A DNA stretch of 64,000 bases from CAWCAL01 sp963695075 (GTDB taxonomy: Bacteria > Actinomycetota > Acidimicrobiia > Acidimicrobiales > CAWCAL01), in assembly GCA_963695075.1 (NCBI GenBank), contig CAVOFR010000007.1, positions 1,054,001 to 1,118,000 on the forward strand, given 5' to 3'. A program made the translations under genes and the position numbers. How positions within the stretch are numbered: position 1 is the first letter of the stretch; every line of letters starts with the position of its first letter. Positions 1 through 8,918 of the stretch are shown piece after piece. The notes under the pieces are model-generated. The model did not search any database. It saw only the letters and a program-made list of their open reading frames with translations, and was not told the origin of the DNA.

Positions 1-1
1 C

Positions 2-1390
2 ATCGAGGAGATCGGGCGGCTCGACAACACGCTGGTTGTGGTCATGTCGGACAACGGCGCGAGCGCCGAGGGAGGGATCGACGGCACCCGTAACGAAGCG
101 ATCTTCTTCAACGTGGCACCGGAGCGGCTCGAGGACAACCTCGAGGTGTTCGACGACTGGGGCGGAGTCGACACCTTTCCCCACTACTCCTGGGGCTGGA
201 CGTGGGCGGGAGACACGCCGTTCCGGCGCTGGAAGCGCGAGACCTACCGGGGCGGGATCACCGACCCCTGCATCGTCTCGTGGCCGGCGGGCATCCCCGC
301 CCGCGGCGAGGTGCGGACTCAATACGCCCATGCCACCGACATCATGCCGACGGTGCTCGCCGCCATAGGGATCGATCTGCCGGAGTCGGTCGGCAACGTC
401 GACCAGTCACCCGTCGCAGGGGTGAGCTTCGCCCACACGTTCGACGAGTCCGACGCCGCATCGCTCCACACCACCCAGTACTTCGAGATGCTCGCTCACC
501 GCTCGATCTACGACGACGGGTGGAAGGCGGTCTGCCCCTTCCCCGGCCCGAGCTTCAACGAGGCCGGCGCCGAGGGACGGGTGTTCGGCCTTTCGCGGCT
601 CACCGCCGCCGTGCTCGACGAGATCGAGGAGAAGGGCTGGGAGCTGTACCGGCTCACCGACGACCCGACCGAGTGCCACGACCTCGCCGACGAACACCCG
701 GATCGATTGGCCGAGATGATCGCCCTGTGGTGGTCCGAGGCCGACGAGTACGGCGTCCTGCCGCTCGCATCGGCCGAGATCGGCCGCATCATGGAATCGA
801 AGATTGGCATGGGCCCCGGCCGCGACCGATTCGTCTACAAGCCCGGTGGATCGCCGATCCCGTTCGCCACCACACCCCGTCCGTACAACCGCCCCCACAC
901 CGTCACCGCATCGGTCCACATTCCCGAGGGGGGAGCCGAAGGGGTGCTCCTGAGCCATGGCAATCGCCACGCGGGCTACGCGCTCTTCGTCGTGGACAGC
1001 CGGTTGTGGTACGTGCACAACTACCTCGGCCTCCAGCGCTTCGAGGTCGTCTCCGAGGTGCCGGTACCTACCGGTGATGTCCAACTGGGTTTCAGCTTCG
1101 AGCCCACCGGGGACCCGATCCTGATGCAGGGCCGTGGAACCCCGGGCGTCGCCCGCCTCCTCTTCGGCGGCGAGCAGGTGGGAGAAGGGGAGCTTCCCTA
1201 CACGGTGCCGGTGATGTTCGGTGTCATGGGGCTCAGTTGCGGGTTCGCGGCCTTCGACACGGTCAGCCCGCCGCACTACGCGAAGCCCTTCGCTTTCACC
1301 GGCGATCTCCACGAGGTCGTGCTCGACATCGAAGGCGACGCCATCACCAACGCCGAAGCCGAGCTGATCCGCATCTTCGCCCAGCAGTGA
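2..1390 (+). CDS. Arylsulfatase, C-terminal part (truncated by window edge)
   Basis: The reading frame is open from the first base, so the N-terminus, with the formylglycine Cys/Ser motif, lies outside the window. The first visible residues (IEEIGRLDNTLVVVMSDNGA) are the classic sulfatase core with the metal-binding Asp-Asn of SDNG. Further on, the WKRETYRGGITDP segment is the usual active-site Lys region of arylsulfatases. The last 150 residues or so form the C-terminal beta domain (DLHEVVLDIEG). The family hydrolyses sulfate esters of aromatic compounds or glycans. Substrate and location cannot be read from this part. It ends 145 bp before a lipoprotein gene on the same strand, and no operon link is evident. 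Confidence 0.9.
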   Translation: MEEIGRLDNTLVVVMSDNGASAEGGIDGTRNEAIFFNVAPERLEDNLEVFDDWGGVDTFPHYSWGWTWAGDTPFRRWKRETYRGGITDPCIVSWPAGIPARGEVRTQYAHATDIMPTVLAAIGIDLPESVGNVDQSPVAGVSFAHTFDESDAASLHTTQYFEMLAHRSIYDDGWKAVCPFPGPSFNEAGAEGRVFGLSRLTAAVLDEIEEKGWELYRLTDDPTECHDLADEHPDRLAEMIALWWSEADEYGVLPLASAEIGRIMESKIGMGPGRDRFVYKPGGSPIPFATTPRPYNRPHTVTASVHIPEGGAEGVLLSHGNRHAGYALFVVDSRLWYVHNYLGLQRFEVVSEVPVPTGDVQLGFSFEPTGDPILMQGRGTPGVARLLFGGEQVGEGELPYTVPVMFGVMGLSCGFAAFDTVSPPHYAKPFAFTGDLHEVVLDIEGDAITNAEAELIRIFAQQ

Positions 1391-1535
1391 CAGCGCCGCC
1401 CACGGCGACGCCGGCTCGGGAACCGCTGGTGAGGGTCAACCTGAACGAGCGCTGAAGAGCAGCTGGAAGTCAGCATTCGTTCAGGTGCGCCCCGCCATCC
1501 TCCTTTCATCCACCGATGTGAGGAGTTCGATCCCC

Positions 1536-2444
1536 GTGCGCAAAGTCAATCCATTCTCAGCGCTTCGACCGGTCCGGCCATCGCTTCTGTTCCCTGCTAT
1601 CGCTGCCGCCGTCCTCGTCTCCGCCTGCTCGAGCGGCGGTGGATCGTCCGGCGCCGAGTCGGCCGCGGTGGACGAGGAATGTGTCCAGGCCGAGATCGAC
1701 CCGGCGAACTTCGTCGACCCGACGCTGGACACGAACCCGTACCACCCGCTCACGCCGGGCATGCAGTGGGTACGGGGTGGCACGACCGAGGTCGGGTCCC
1801 GGACGGTTCCCCATGAGGTGATCACCACGATGACCGACGTGATCCGCGAGATCGAGGGCGTGCCGACGATCGCCATGCTCGACGAGTCGACCGACTCGGG
1901 CGAGGTGGCTCAGGTCGGGATGGACTACATGGCGCTGGACGGGGACGGCAACGTGTGGATCTTCGGGGGCTACACCGAGGAGTTCGAGGGCGGCGAGTTC
2001 ACCAACGCCGAGAGCGCTTGGCTGGGCGTCGCCGACGGGTCCTTCGTCGGCATCCTCGCTCCGGCCGAGGTCACGATGGACACGACCCGGTGGTGCATCG
2101 CCGGAGATCCCGACGAGGACGTCTCGGTCGGGGAGCCGGTCGAGGTCGGCGCTCGTGAGTGCGTCTCCTTCGGCTGTTACGACGACGTGCGCATCGTTCA
2201 GGAGGGCGAAGTGGGTGCTCCCGACAACGAGAACAAGTACTACGCGCCGGGCGTGGGCGTCATCAACAACATCCCGCTCGACGCCAGCCTCCACCAGGAT
2301 CGCTTCGAGCTGCTGAACCTGACCGAGCTGACCCCCGAAGGCCTCGCCGAGGCCAGCCAGACCGTTCTCGACCTCGAGGCCCACGCCCGTGAGACGGAGC
2401 CCGAGGTGTTCGGCGGAACGCCCGAGTCGACGAGGGCGACGTGA
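1536..2444 (+). CDS. Secreted lipoprotein heading an ABC-exporter operon
   Basis: A 302-residue protein with a type II signal peptide: basic N-region, hydrophobic core and lipobox VSAC with acylated Cys31, then a Ser/Gly linker. The GTG at 1536 is chosen because AGGAG lies 10 bp upstream and the signal peptide then has normal length; an upstream in-frame start at 1485 would add 17 unneeded residues. No catalytic motif was recognised. The mature part is acidic, with Trp/Gly-rich stretches such as NVWIFGGYTEEFEGGEF. Its stop overlaps the next start by 4 bp (GTGA), so it is translationally coupled to the ABC transporter. It may be the substrate-contacting or adaptor lipoprotein; that role is inferred from context only. 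Confidence 0.8.
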   Translation: MRKVNPFSALRPVRPSLLFPAIAAAVLVSACSSGGGSSGAESAAVDEECVQAEIDPANFVDPTLDTNPYHPLTPGMQWVRGGTTEVGSRTVPHEVITTMTDVIREIEGVPTIAMLDESTDSGEVAQVGMDYMALDGDGNVWIFGGYTEEFEGGEFTNAESAWLGVADGSFVGILAPAEVTMDTTRWCIAGDPDEDVSVGEPVEVGARECVSFGCYDDVRIVQEGEVGAPDNENKYYAPGVGVINNIPLDASLHQDRFELLNLTELTPEGLAEASQTVLDLEAHARETEPEVFGGTPESTRAT

Positions 2445-3115
2445 CCGGGTCGGCCCTGGTCGAGCTGAACCACGTCTCCAAGCACTTCGACGGCGCCGAC
2501 GGCCCCACCCCGGTGCTTCGCAACGTCGATTTCGTCCTCGGAGTCGGGGAAAAGGCCAGCCTCGTCGGCCCGTCCGGCTGCGGCAAGTCCACCCTTCTGT
2601 CGCTGATCTGCGGGCTGCTCGTACCGACGTCAGGCTCGGTGGCGATCGCAGGTACCGACCTGTCCCGCCTGGACGACTCCGACCGGGCTCACCTCCGAGC
2701 CACCCGCATCGGCATCGCCCTGCAGTCGGACAACCTCGTGCCCTTCCTCAGCGCGTCGGAGAACATCGAACTGGCCGCCCGGTTCGGCGGCTGCCGTTCG
2801 CGCCGAGAGGCCAGAGAGCGTGCGGCGGACCTCCTCGATCGATTCGACGTCGGCGGCCGGGCACGCCACCTGCCCCGTCAGCTCTCCGGCGGCGAGGCCC
2901 AGCGGGTGGCCCTCGCGGTCTCGATGGCGAACGCGCCGGATCTGCTGCTGGCCGACGAGGTCCTCGCCCAACTGGACGGGGGTACGGCCGGCGCAGTCAT
3001 CGAGGGCGTGTTCGACGCTGACTTCGCCGTACTGCTCGTCACCCACGACATCGAGATCGCCGCCCTGATGGACCGCCGGTTCGAGCTGCGCGATCAGCGG
3101 GTCGTGGCCCGATGA
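2441..3115 (+). CDS. ABC transporter ATPase (LolD/MacB type)
   Basis: A 224-residue nucleotide-binding subunit. Walker A GPSGCGKST is at about 43-51, the Q-loop Gln is at 95 (ALQSDNLV), signature LSGGEAQR at about 148, Walker B LLLADE at about 168-173, and the H-loop LVTHD near 202. The D-loop region reads DEVLAQLD rather than the usual DEPTGNLD, a mild divergence, but the catalytic Glu is kept. It overlaps the lipoprotein by 4 bp and the second ATPase by 4 bp. The family powers FtsX/MacB-type mechanotransmission across the membrane rather than classical import. It probably forms a heterodimer with the next gene product. Confidence 0.92.
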   Translation: MTGSALVELNHVSKHFDGADGPTPVLRNVDFVLGVGEKASLVGPSGCGKSTLLSLICGLLVPTSGSVAIAGTDLSRLDDSDRAHLRATRIGIALQSDNLVPFLSASENIELAARFGGCRSRREARERAADLLDRFDVGGRARHLPRQLSGGEAQRVALAVSMANAPDLLLADEVLAQLDGGTAGAVIEGVFDADFAVLLVTHDIEIAALMDRRFELRDQRVVAR

Positions 3116-3810
3116 CCGAGGCCGCGGGCATCGAGGCGACGGGAGTCGTCGTCGACATCGAGACCCGCCTCGGCACCGTCCGGGCGCTCGAGGTCGACCG
3201 CTTCGCCGTGTCAGCCGGCACGAGCGTCGCCGTCATGGGACCCAGCGGCTGCGGCAAGTCGACCCTCCTCGGCCTGCTCTCGGGCCTCGCGCTCCCGACC
3301 CGGGGTACCGTGACCGTCGACGATGTCGTCCTCTCGTCGCTGCCGGCCCGCGACCGGGGTGCGTTCCGGCGAGAACGGCTCGGGATGGTGTACCAGGCCG
3401 ACAACCTGCTCCCGCACCTCACCGTGGAGGAGAACGTCGGGCTCGCCCTGGCGGTGAGCGGACAGGATCGCGGCGACGTCGGCGTGGACTGCGCGGCCGT
3501 GCTCGACCAGCTTGGTCTCGCCGACCTGCGACGTCGGTTTCCCGACCAGCTCTCCGGCGGTCAACGTCAGCGCGTGGCCGTCGCGCGAGCAGCGGTCCAT
3601 CGCCCCGCGGTCATCCTCGCCGACGAACCCACCGGTGCGCTCGATGACCGATCGCGTGACGCTGCGATCGGCCTGCTGATCGATGCCCAACGGGCCGCCG
3701 GCGCCACGCTGGTGATCGTCACCCACGATCCGGCCGTCGCCGCGATGGTCGACGACGTCCACCATCTCCGCCAGCCGGTGCGACCCGGGGAGCCGGTCCA
3801 TGCTGGCTAG
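3112..3810 (+). CDS. ABC transporter ATPase (LolD/MacB type), second subunit
   Basis: A 232-residue ATPase with all canonical motifs: Walker A GPSGCGKST at 43-51, Q-loop VYQADN at 93-98, signature LSGGQRQRVAVARA from about 147, Walker B ILADEPTGALDD around 168, and H-loop VTHD near 205. It closely resembles LolD/MacB-type ATPases that pair with FtsX-like permeases. It starts inside the stop of the previous ATPase (ATGA) and overlaps the permease gene by 11 bp, so all four genes form one tightly coupled operon. Two different ATPases with one double-length permease suggest an asymmetric ATPase dimer, which is inferred from gene order. Confidence 0.93.
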   Translation: MTEAAGIEATGVVVDIETRLGTVRALEVDRFAVSAGTSVAVMGPSGCGKSTLLGLLSGLALPTRGTVTVDDVVLSSLPARDRGAFRRERLGMVYQADNLLPHLTVEENVGLALAVSGQDRGDVGVDCAAVLDQLGLADLRRRFPDQLSGGQRQRVAVARAAVHRPAVILADEPTGALDDRSRDAAIGLLIDAQRAAGATLVIVTHDPAVAAMVDDVHHLRQPVRPGEPVHAG

Positions 3811-6800
3811 GTACGTCTGGGCCGATCTCGTTCGCAACCCTCGCCGGACGTTGTCGACCATGATCGGCGTCACCCTCGGGGTCGGCCTGTTCTGCGGTGT
3901 GCTCTTCTTCGTCGACGGCCTTTCCGCGTCGATGACCCAGCGGGCCGTCGCTCCGCTACCGATCGACATCCAGCGCATTGTCACCAACCGATTCGGTGGG
4001 TCCCTGACGCTGGAGCAGCAGATCGAGGCCGACGCGGCCGCGGCCGGTATGCAGACGAGCCGGATCGTGCTCGTTCTCCGCAACGACGGCGAGTTCGACG
4101 CCAACGAGGTGACCGTGCGCTCGCTCCCGGGCCCCGACGTCGTCTACGTCGCAGGCTCCGCCACCCTCGACGGGGTCCTCCTCGAGGAGCGGGACGGGAA
4201 CCCGTTGGCCCGGGGGACGACCCAGGCCGGCCTCAACGTCGGGACGATCCCGACCGGAGCGCAGATCGAGCTCGCCTACGTGGTCGAGCACAGTGGCCCG
4301 CTGGGAGCGGCGTCGATCGCCTCCTCGGTGTCGACCAGGGAGACGCCCACCCCGGTGGCCGCCAACCAGCCCCTCTCTGTGCCGCTGGCCGATCTGGCGG
4401 GAGAGATCGCAGCCCTCCCCGGGGTCGCCTCCGCCACCGAGCTCTCGATCGGTGACCTCGGCACCGACGCGCTCACGTCCGGCGGGGTCACGGCATCGGG
4501 GTCGACCAAGATCTTCGGGTTCGACCGAGCCCACGCCGACCGTGATCAGACGATCCGGCTGACCGCCGGGGAGCTCGCCGACGAAGCCGCCGTCCTGTCA
4601 GCCGAGGCGTCCGCCGACCTGGGTGCTGCGATCGGCGACACGGTGTCGGTGCGCCTGCCCGACGACTCGCAGGTCGACCTCCGCGTGAGCGGCATCGCCG
4701 ACCTCTCCGAGGCGCGGTCGCTGTTCTCCAGCCGTCGAGGCGGCGACCTGGAGACCTTCAAGTACGTCCCCAACGCCATCGTGGTCCCGGCCGCGGTGTT
4801 CGCCGACACGGTCCTGCCCACCTTCGAGCGCGCCGCCACCGAGGGCGGGACGCGACTCAAGAGCCCACCGATCCTCGAGGTGGACATCACACTGGCCCGC
4901 GACCTGCTCGACGCCGACCCGGCGACAGCGGCGACCGAGACCGAGCGCATCGCCGCGTCGGTGGCGGAGATCGCCGCTCACCAGGACTACCTGCTCGACA
5001 ACGTCACGAACACCCTGGTCGTCGCCGCAGCCGACGCCCGGGTGGCCAAGCGCCTCTTCGCCTTCCTCGGCGTACCCGGCGCACTCCTCGCCGCCATGCT
5101 GGCCGGATACGCCGGCAACGTGTTGGCCGAGGCCCAGCGTCGCGAGCAGGCCATACTCCGCATACGCGGCGCGAACCGTCGCCAGCTCCTGCGCATGCTC
5201 GCGCTGCACACCGCGTTGATCACGGCAGCGGGATCGGTTGTCGGGCTCGCCGCCGGCTATGTCGCCAGTCGCCAGATCCTCGGCGCCGAGAGCCTGGCCC
5301 GAGCCAGCACGTCGAGCCTGCTCACCTCAGCTGTGATCGGGACCGTCGGCGGCTTCGTCGCCACCGGCGCCGCTCTCTACGTCACGGCCCGCCGGTCCGT
5401 GGACCGTGAGATCAACGATGACCGCTCCCGACTGGCCGTCGGCGTCCCACTGTGGCGAAGGGCCCGGCTCGACGTGGTCGGTGTAGCGCTCGTGGTCGTG
5501 GCGACGGTCGTTGCGCTCCGACGAAACGCCTTCGACGGTGCGTCCGGATCGGTGTACTTCGGACGGGCCGTACAGCTGAACGTTCCGCTGCTCGTCCTTC
5601 CCGTGGCGGTATGGATCAGCGGCGCACTTCTAGCCGCACGCGTCTCGTCGCGAGCGCTCATGAGCGTCGACCGGCCGAGCTCGCCCCGGATGGCTCCGCT
5701 GGTGCGTAGCCTGGTCCGGCGCAGCGCCGGCCGGAGGCCGTGGCCCATCGCCAATGCCGCCATCGTCGTGGCCCTGGTCGTCGCCCTCACGACGACCCTT
5801 GCCGCCTTCACGAAGAGCTACGACTCGGCCAAGGCGCACGACGCCCGCTTCGCCAACGGCGGCGACGTGCGCATCACACCGAATCCCGCGGCCGACGACC
5901 CGTTGACCGCTTCCGATGCAGCTCGATTCGAGAACGGCGAGGTCACCGACGCGACACCGGTGATCTTCGGGCTCAGCAACGTGATCCTGCGCAGCGATCG
6001 CACATCGGATCCGGCGAACCTCGCCGCGGTCCAGCCGGACGGCTACCTGGCCGTCGCGCCGGTCTCCGGCGACTCCTTCGTCGACATCGATGCCGCAGGC
6101 GCCCTGGCCCTGCTGCGGGACGACGCGACGGCCGCGCTCCTCAGCGAGGACATGGCCGGCTTCCTGAAGGTCGCACCCGGGGACCGCCTTCAGGTCCTGC
6201 TGGCCCGGGCGACCGACGACCAGGTCGTCGTCGACATGCACGTCGCCGGCCTGTTCAACCGTTTGTCCGGCTTCCCCGATGGCGCAGACGCCCTCATGGC
6301 GATTGACGCGCACCTCGAACACGTTCCCGCCAAGCACCCTGACTTCTTCCTCGCCAACGCCGCGAACTCGACCGACGCAGGGCTGGGCCAGGCCGCGGCC
6401 AGCCTCGAACAGGGCGCGGTCGGAAGCGAGGTGCGCGTCGACACCAGCGCCACGACCCTGGCAACCGACCAGTCGAGTCTCGCCGCCCTCAACATCGAGG
6501 GTCTCGTCGCCCTCGACGGCGCCTTCGCTTTCGCCATGGCCGCCATGGCGATGGCCATCTTCGTCTTCGGCCTGCTGCTCCAGCGGCGACGGGAGTACGT
6601 GACCCTGAGGGCGCAGGGCGTCGACGCGTCCACGATCCGGCGCCTGATCTCGGCCGAGGCCGGGATAGTCGCGATCGGTGGATCCCTCTCCGGCATCGTC
6701 GTGGGTGCGGTCATGGGGGCCTTCTTCGTCGCCGTGCTCCGACCGCTGTTCGTGCTCACACCGGCATACCTCATACCGGCGTCGGCGGTTGTCGTACCCG

Positions 6801-6895
6801 CTGTTGTCGTCGCCGCGGCCGCGGGCGTGTCGGCCCTCATCGGGTTCCAGCTGGTGCAGCGGCTGGAACCGACCGAGCTCCTCCGAGACGAGTAG
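3800..6895 (+). CDS. Large FtsX-like ABC permease (two FtsX domains)
   Basis: A 1031-residue integral membrane protein. An N-terminal TM helix (about residues 17-41) is followed by a roughly 350-residue extracytoplasmic MacB-like periplasmic-core region. A first FtsX bundle (about 415-530) contains the typical coupling stretch AQRREQAILRIRGANRRQLL. Several central TM segments follow (about 550-660), then a second extracytoplasmic domain, and a C-terminal FtsX bundle (about 900-1025) with the matching stretch LLLQRRREYVTLRAQG. Two FtsX domains in one chain mean the protein can supply both halves of the permease. It overlaps the upstream ATPase by 11 bp. Likely role: lipoprotein or lipid handling, or export of a hydrophobic substrate. 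The substrate is unknown. Confidence 0.9.
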   Translation: MLARYVWADLVRNPRRTLSTMIGVTLGVGLFCGVLFFVDGLSASMTQRAVAPLPIDIQRIVTNRFGGSLTLEQQIEADAAAAGMQTSRIVLVLRNDGEFDANEVTVRSLPGPDVVYVAGSATLDGVLLEERDGNPLARGTTQAGLNVGTIPTGAQIELAYVVEHSGPLGAASIASSVSTRETPTPVAANQPLSVPLADLAGEIAALPGVASATELSIGDLGTDALTSGGVTASGSTKIFGFDRAHADRDQTIRLTAGELADEAAVLSAEASADLGAAIGDTVSVRLPDDSQVDLRVSGIADLSEARSLFSSRRGGDLETFKYVPNAIVVPAAVFADTVLPTFERAATEGGTRLKSPPILEVDITLARDLLDADPATAATETERIAASVAEIAAHQDYLLDNVTNTLVVAAADARVAKRLFAFLGVPGALLAAMLAGYAGNVLAEAQRREQAILRIRGANRRQLLRMLALHTALITAAGSVVGLAAGYVASRQILGAESLARASTSSLLTSAVIGTVGGFVATGAALYVTARRSVDREINDDRSRLAVGVPLWRRARLDVVGVALVVVATVVALRRNAFDGASGSVYFGRAVQLNVPLLVLPVAVWISGALLAARVSSRALMSVDRPSSPRMAPLVRSLVRRSAGRRPWPIANAAIVVALVVALTTTLAAFTKSYDSAKAHDARFANGGDVRITPNPAADDPLTASDAARFENGEVTDATPVIFGLSNVILRSDRTSDPANLAAVQPDGYLAVAPVSGDSFVDIDAAGALALLRDDATAALLSEDMAGFLKVAPGDRLQVLLARATDDQVVVDMHVAGLFNRLSGFPDGADALMAIDAHLEHVPAKHPDFFLANAANSTDAGLGQAAASLEQGAVGSEVRVDTSATTLATDQSSLAALNIEGLVALDGAFAFAMAAMAMAIFVFGLLLQRRREYVTLRAQGVDASTIRRLISAEAGIVAIGGSLSGIVVGAVMGAFFVAVLRPLFVLTPAYLIPASAVVVPAVVVAAAAGVSALIGFQLVQRLEPTELLRDE

Positions 6896-6906
6896 CGGCG
6901 ACCAGG

Positions 6907-6935
6907 TGGAGGCCGGTCCGATGGAGGCCGGTCCG
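6907..6935 (+). repeat. 14-bp direct repeat upstream of TetR gene
   Basis: The sequence TGGAGGCCGGTCCG occurs twice, at 6907-6920 and 6922-6935, followed by a degenerate third copy (GTGGGGACCGGG). It lies between the permease stop and the TetR start, just upstream of a -10-like TAGGGT at 6951. A 15-bp period is compatible with an operator or with simple slippage; nothing decides between them. Confidence 0.45.
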
Positions 6936-6966
6936 GTGGGGACCGGGAAGTAGGGTCGATCGGGTC

Positions 6967-7572
6967 GTGAACGCTTCGACCGATTGGAAGGCCCGGCCCG
7001 AGGGTCCCGAGTACGACGCCACCCGGCGTCGCCTCGTGGACGCGGCCGAGGCCGCTGTGCGCGACGGGGGTGTCGGCGCTCTCCGGCTGGAGTCGGTCGC
7101 CGAGGCTGCCGGCCTCCATCGGTCGTCGATCTACCGCTACTTCGCCGACAAGGAGGAGCTGATCACTGCCGTGGTCGTCCAGGCCACGCTGCGGGTCGGA
7201 GGCAAGGTCATCGACCAGCTCGGCGATTCGGCGACCCCGGAACAGTTCCTGGTCCAGGGCCTGGCGATCGCCCTGGCCGAGATGGCCGTGGATCCCGTCC
7301 ACCGATCACTGATGGAACCCTCGGCCAGTGCCTGGATGGCTCGGGTCCAGGGCAAAGCGCTGAGCGAGGGCCTCCGTCCGCTGATCGAGCCGATGTTCGC
7401 GGCGGCCTCCGAGCAGGGCCTCCTGCGTGACGGAGTGACGCCCGACGATGCCATGCGCTGGCTCCAGATCGTCTCGTACGGACTGGTCCGATTCCCCGAC
7501 ACGGTCCCGGACACCGATGAGCTGACCGAGCTGTTGGAACTGATGCTGGTCCCGGCGCTGCTCGAGACGTAG
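6967..7572 (+). CDS. TetR/AcrR family transcriptional regulator
   Basis: A 201-residue TetR-type repressor. The N-terminal helix-turn-helix (about residues 18-62) has the usual pattern ESVAEAAGLHRSSIYRYF followed by DKEELI. The C-terminal half is the variable all-helical ligand-binding and dimerisation domain, so the inducer cannot be predicted. The GTG start follows a -10-like TAGGGT at 6951-6956 by 10 nt. The gene lies 71 bp downstream of the ABC operon on the same strand and may regulate it or be co-transcribed with it. A 14-bp direct repeat upstream is a candidate operator. Confidence 0.9.
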   Translation: MNASTDWKARPEGPEYDATRRRLVDAAEAAVRDGGVGALRLESVAEAAGLHRSSIYRYFADKEELITAVVVQATLRVGGKVIDQLGDSATPEQFLVQGLAIALAEMAVDPVHRSLMEPSASAWMARVQGKALSEGLRPLIEPMFAAASEQGLLRDGVTPDDAMRWLQIVSYGLVRFPDTVPDTDELTELLELMLVPALLET

Positions 7573-7579
7573 GACTCCG

Positions 7580-7612
7580 GTGACTGTCATACCCCGTGGG
7601 GATACTGGTGGG
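7580..7612 (+). promoter_or_regulatory. PafBC/RecA-NDp-like leaderless promoter of the HNH gene
   Basis: GTGACTGTCATACCCC (7580-7595) is followed by -10 GATACT at 7601-7606 and then exactly 6 nt before the GTG at 7613. The element CTGTCATAC, 8 nt, hexamer matches the spacing of the mycobacterial RecA-NDp/PafBC promoter (TTGTCRGTG-N8-TANNNT), and the TGTC core is conserved. An almost identical copy drives the SAP-domain gene at 53650 on the other strand. Confidence 0.6.
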
Positions 7613-8917
7613 GTGACGTTGATGGATGAGAGCAGGGTCGAGGTGGCGGGTGACTCGGGGATGGCTGGGGTGTTGGAGCGGGTCAGGTCGGGTGAGGTCC
7701 GGGCCCGGGAGTTGACCGGGGAGGTGTTGGCGTTGGGTGCCCGGGTCGCGGCGTTGCAGGGCCGGTTGGCGGTGAAGTTGGCGGAGTTGGACGCGGCGGG
7801 TGGGTGTGAGGGGTTCCGGTCGGTGGGGGCGTGGGCGGGTTGGCATCTGGGTTTGCCGGCGGGCGAGGCCCGCAAGTTGGGCAAGGTTGCCGCGGCATTG
7901 CCGGAGTTGCCGGTGTTGGCCGAGGCGTGTGCTGGCGGGTCGGTTCCGTTGGCGGCCGCCGCGATGGTGGCCGATGTGGTGACTCCGGAGACCGAGGCGA
8001 AGATCGTGGACCTGGCGAGGGATTGCACGGGGTCGCAGTTGTCGACGATCTGTCGGGATTACCGCACCGCGACGAACGATGATGAGTCGGTGCCGGCTCC
8101 GGAGCCGTTCCTGTCGTTCAACGAGGATCGGGGCGGCTATCGGGTGGGTGGCTGGTTGCCCGTGTTGGATGGTGACCGGGTCCGTAACGGCCTCCAGGCC
8201 GAGCTCGATCGGTTGTTCGACGAGGCGGGCGATGGCAACCGGTCGAGTGAGGCGGCGAGGCCGACTCGGGTTGATGCGCTGTCGGCGATGGCCGAACGGG
8301 CGTTGGCCGAGGACGCGACCACCGTTGAGCGGGCGGAGAAGTTCTTGACGTTGATCCATGTCGAGCTCGACGGTCACATCCGCCTGGGTGATGGAGTGGC
8401 GTTGGATGTGGAGACGTTCAAGAGCATCCTGGGCCAGTCGTCGTTCTCGTGGTTGTTGACGTTGCGGGGTTCGCCGTTGTGGACCACGCACAAGATCCGG
8501 ACCGCGAATCGGGCCATGCGCCGGGCGTTACGGGCCCGGGACCGTTCCTGTGTCTATCCGGGGTGTGGCAATGTCGGTTATCTCGATGCCCATCACCTGA
8601 TCGCTCACGCCGAGCGGCCCGAGACCTGCTTGGAGGGTTTGGCCCTGGTCTGTTGGCATCACCATCGGTGGTTACACGACCACGACGAGCGATTGGAGCG
8701 GCAACCGGACCGCACCTATCTGGTGTACCGGGCCGACGGCACCGTCTGGACCGGGAAACGGCCCCCACCGACCGACCCCGACCCACCCGACCCCGACGTG
8801 GCCACCCACCGGCGCGCCTTCATCGGCGACCAACTCACCAACTACGCCAGAGACGTCATCCTCGAACACCTCCTCACCCACCGACCCACCCCCACCGAAA
8901 CCGACACCGACCCCTGA
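7613..8917 (+). CDS. DUF222/13E12-type HNH endonuclease
   Basis: A protein of 434 residues with an N-terminal DUF222 region (helical, LAELDAAGGCEGFRSVGAW...) and a C-terminal HNH nuclease: CVYPGCG, then DAHHLIAHAE, then LVCWHHHRWLHDH. The Cys pair and the His-His/His triad form the zinc/ββα-metal fold. Such genes are multicopy in Actinobacteria; their role is unsettled (mobile nuclease or DNA-damage-linked). The GTG at 7613 is chosen because a GATACT -10 ends 6 nt upstream, as expected for a leaderless message; ATG 7622 is the alternative. The coding strand is rich in TTG Leu and GTG/GGT codons, unlike neighbours that use CTC/CTG, which suggests separate ancestry. The C-terminal tail is Pro/Asp-rich and degenerate. 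Confidence 0.9.
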   Translation: MTLMDESRVEVAGDSGMAGVLERVRSGEVRARELTGEVLALGARVAALQGRLAVKLAELDAAGGCEGFRSVGAWAGWHLGLPAGEARKLGKVAAALPELPVLAEACAGGSVPLAAAAMVADVVTPETEAKIVDLARDCTGSQLSTICRDYRTATNDDESVPAPEPFLSFNEDRGGYRVGGWLPVLDGDRVRNGLQAELDRLFDEAGDGNRSSEAARPTRVDALSAMAERALAEDATTVERAEKFLTLIHVELDGHIRLGDGVALDVETFKSILGQSSFSWLLTLRGSPLWTTHKIRTANRAMRRALRARDRSCVYPGCGNVGYLDAHHLIAHAERPETCLEGLALVCWHHHRWLHDHDERLERQPDRTYLVYRADGTVWTGKRPPPTDPDPPDPDVATHRRAFIGDQLTNYARDVILEHLLTHRPTPTETDTDP

Positions 8918-8918
8918 G

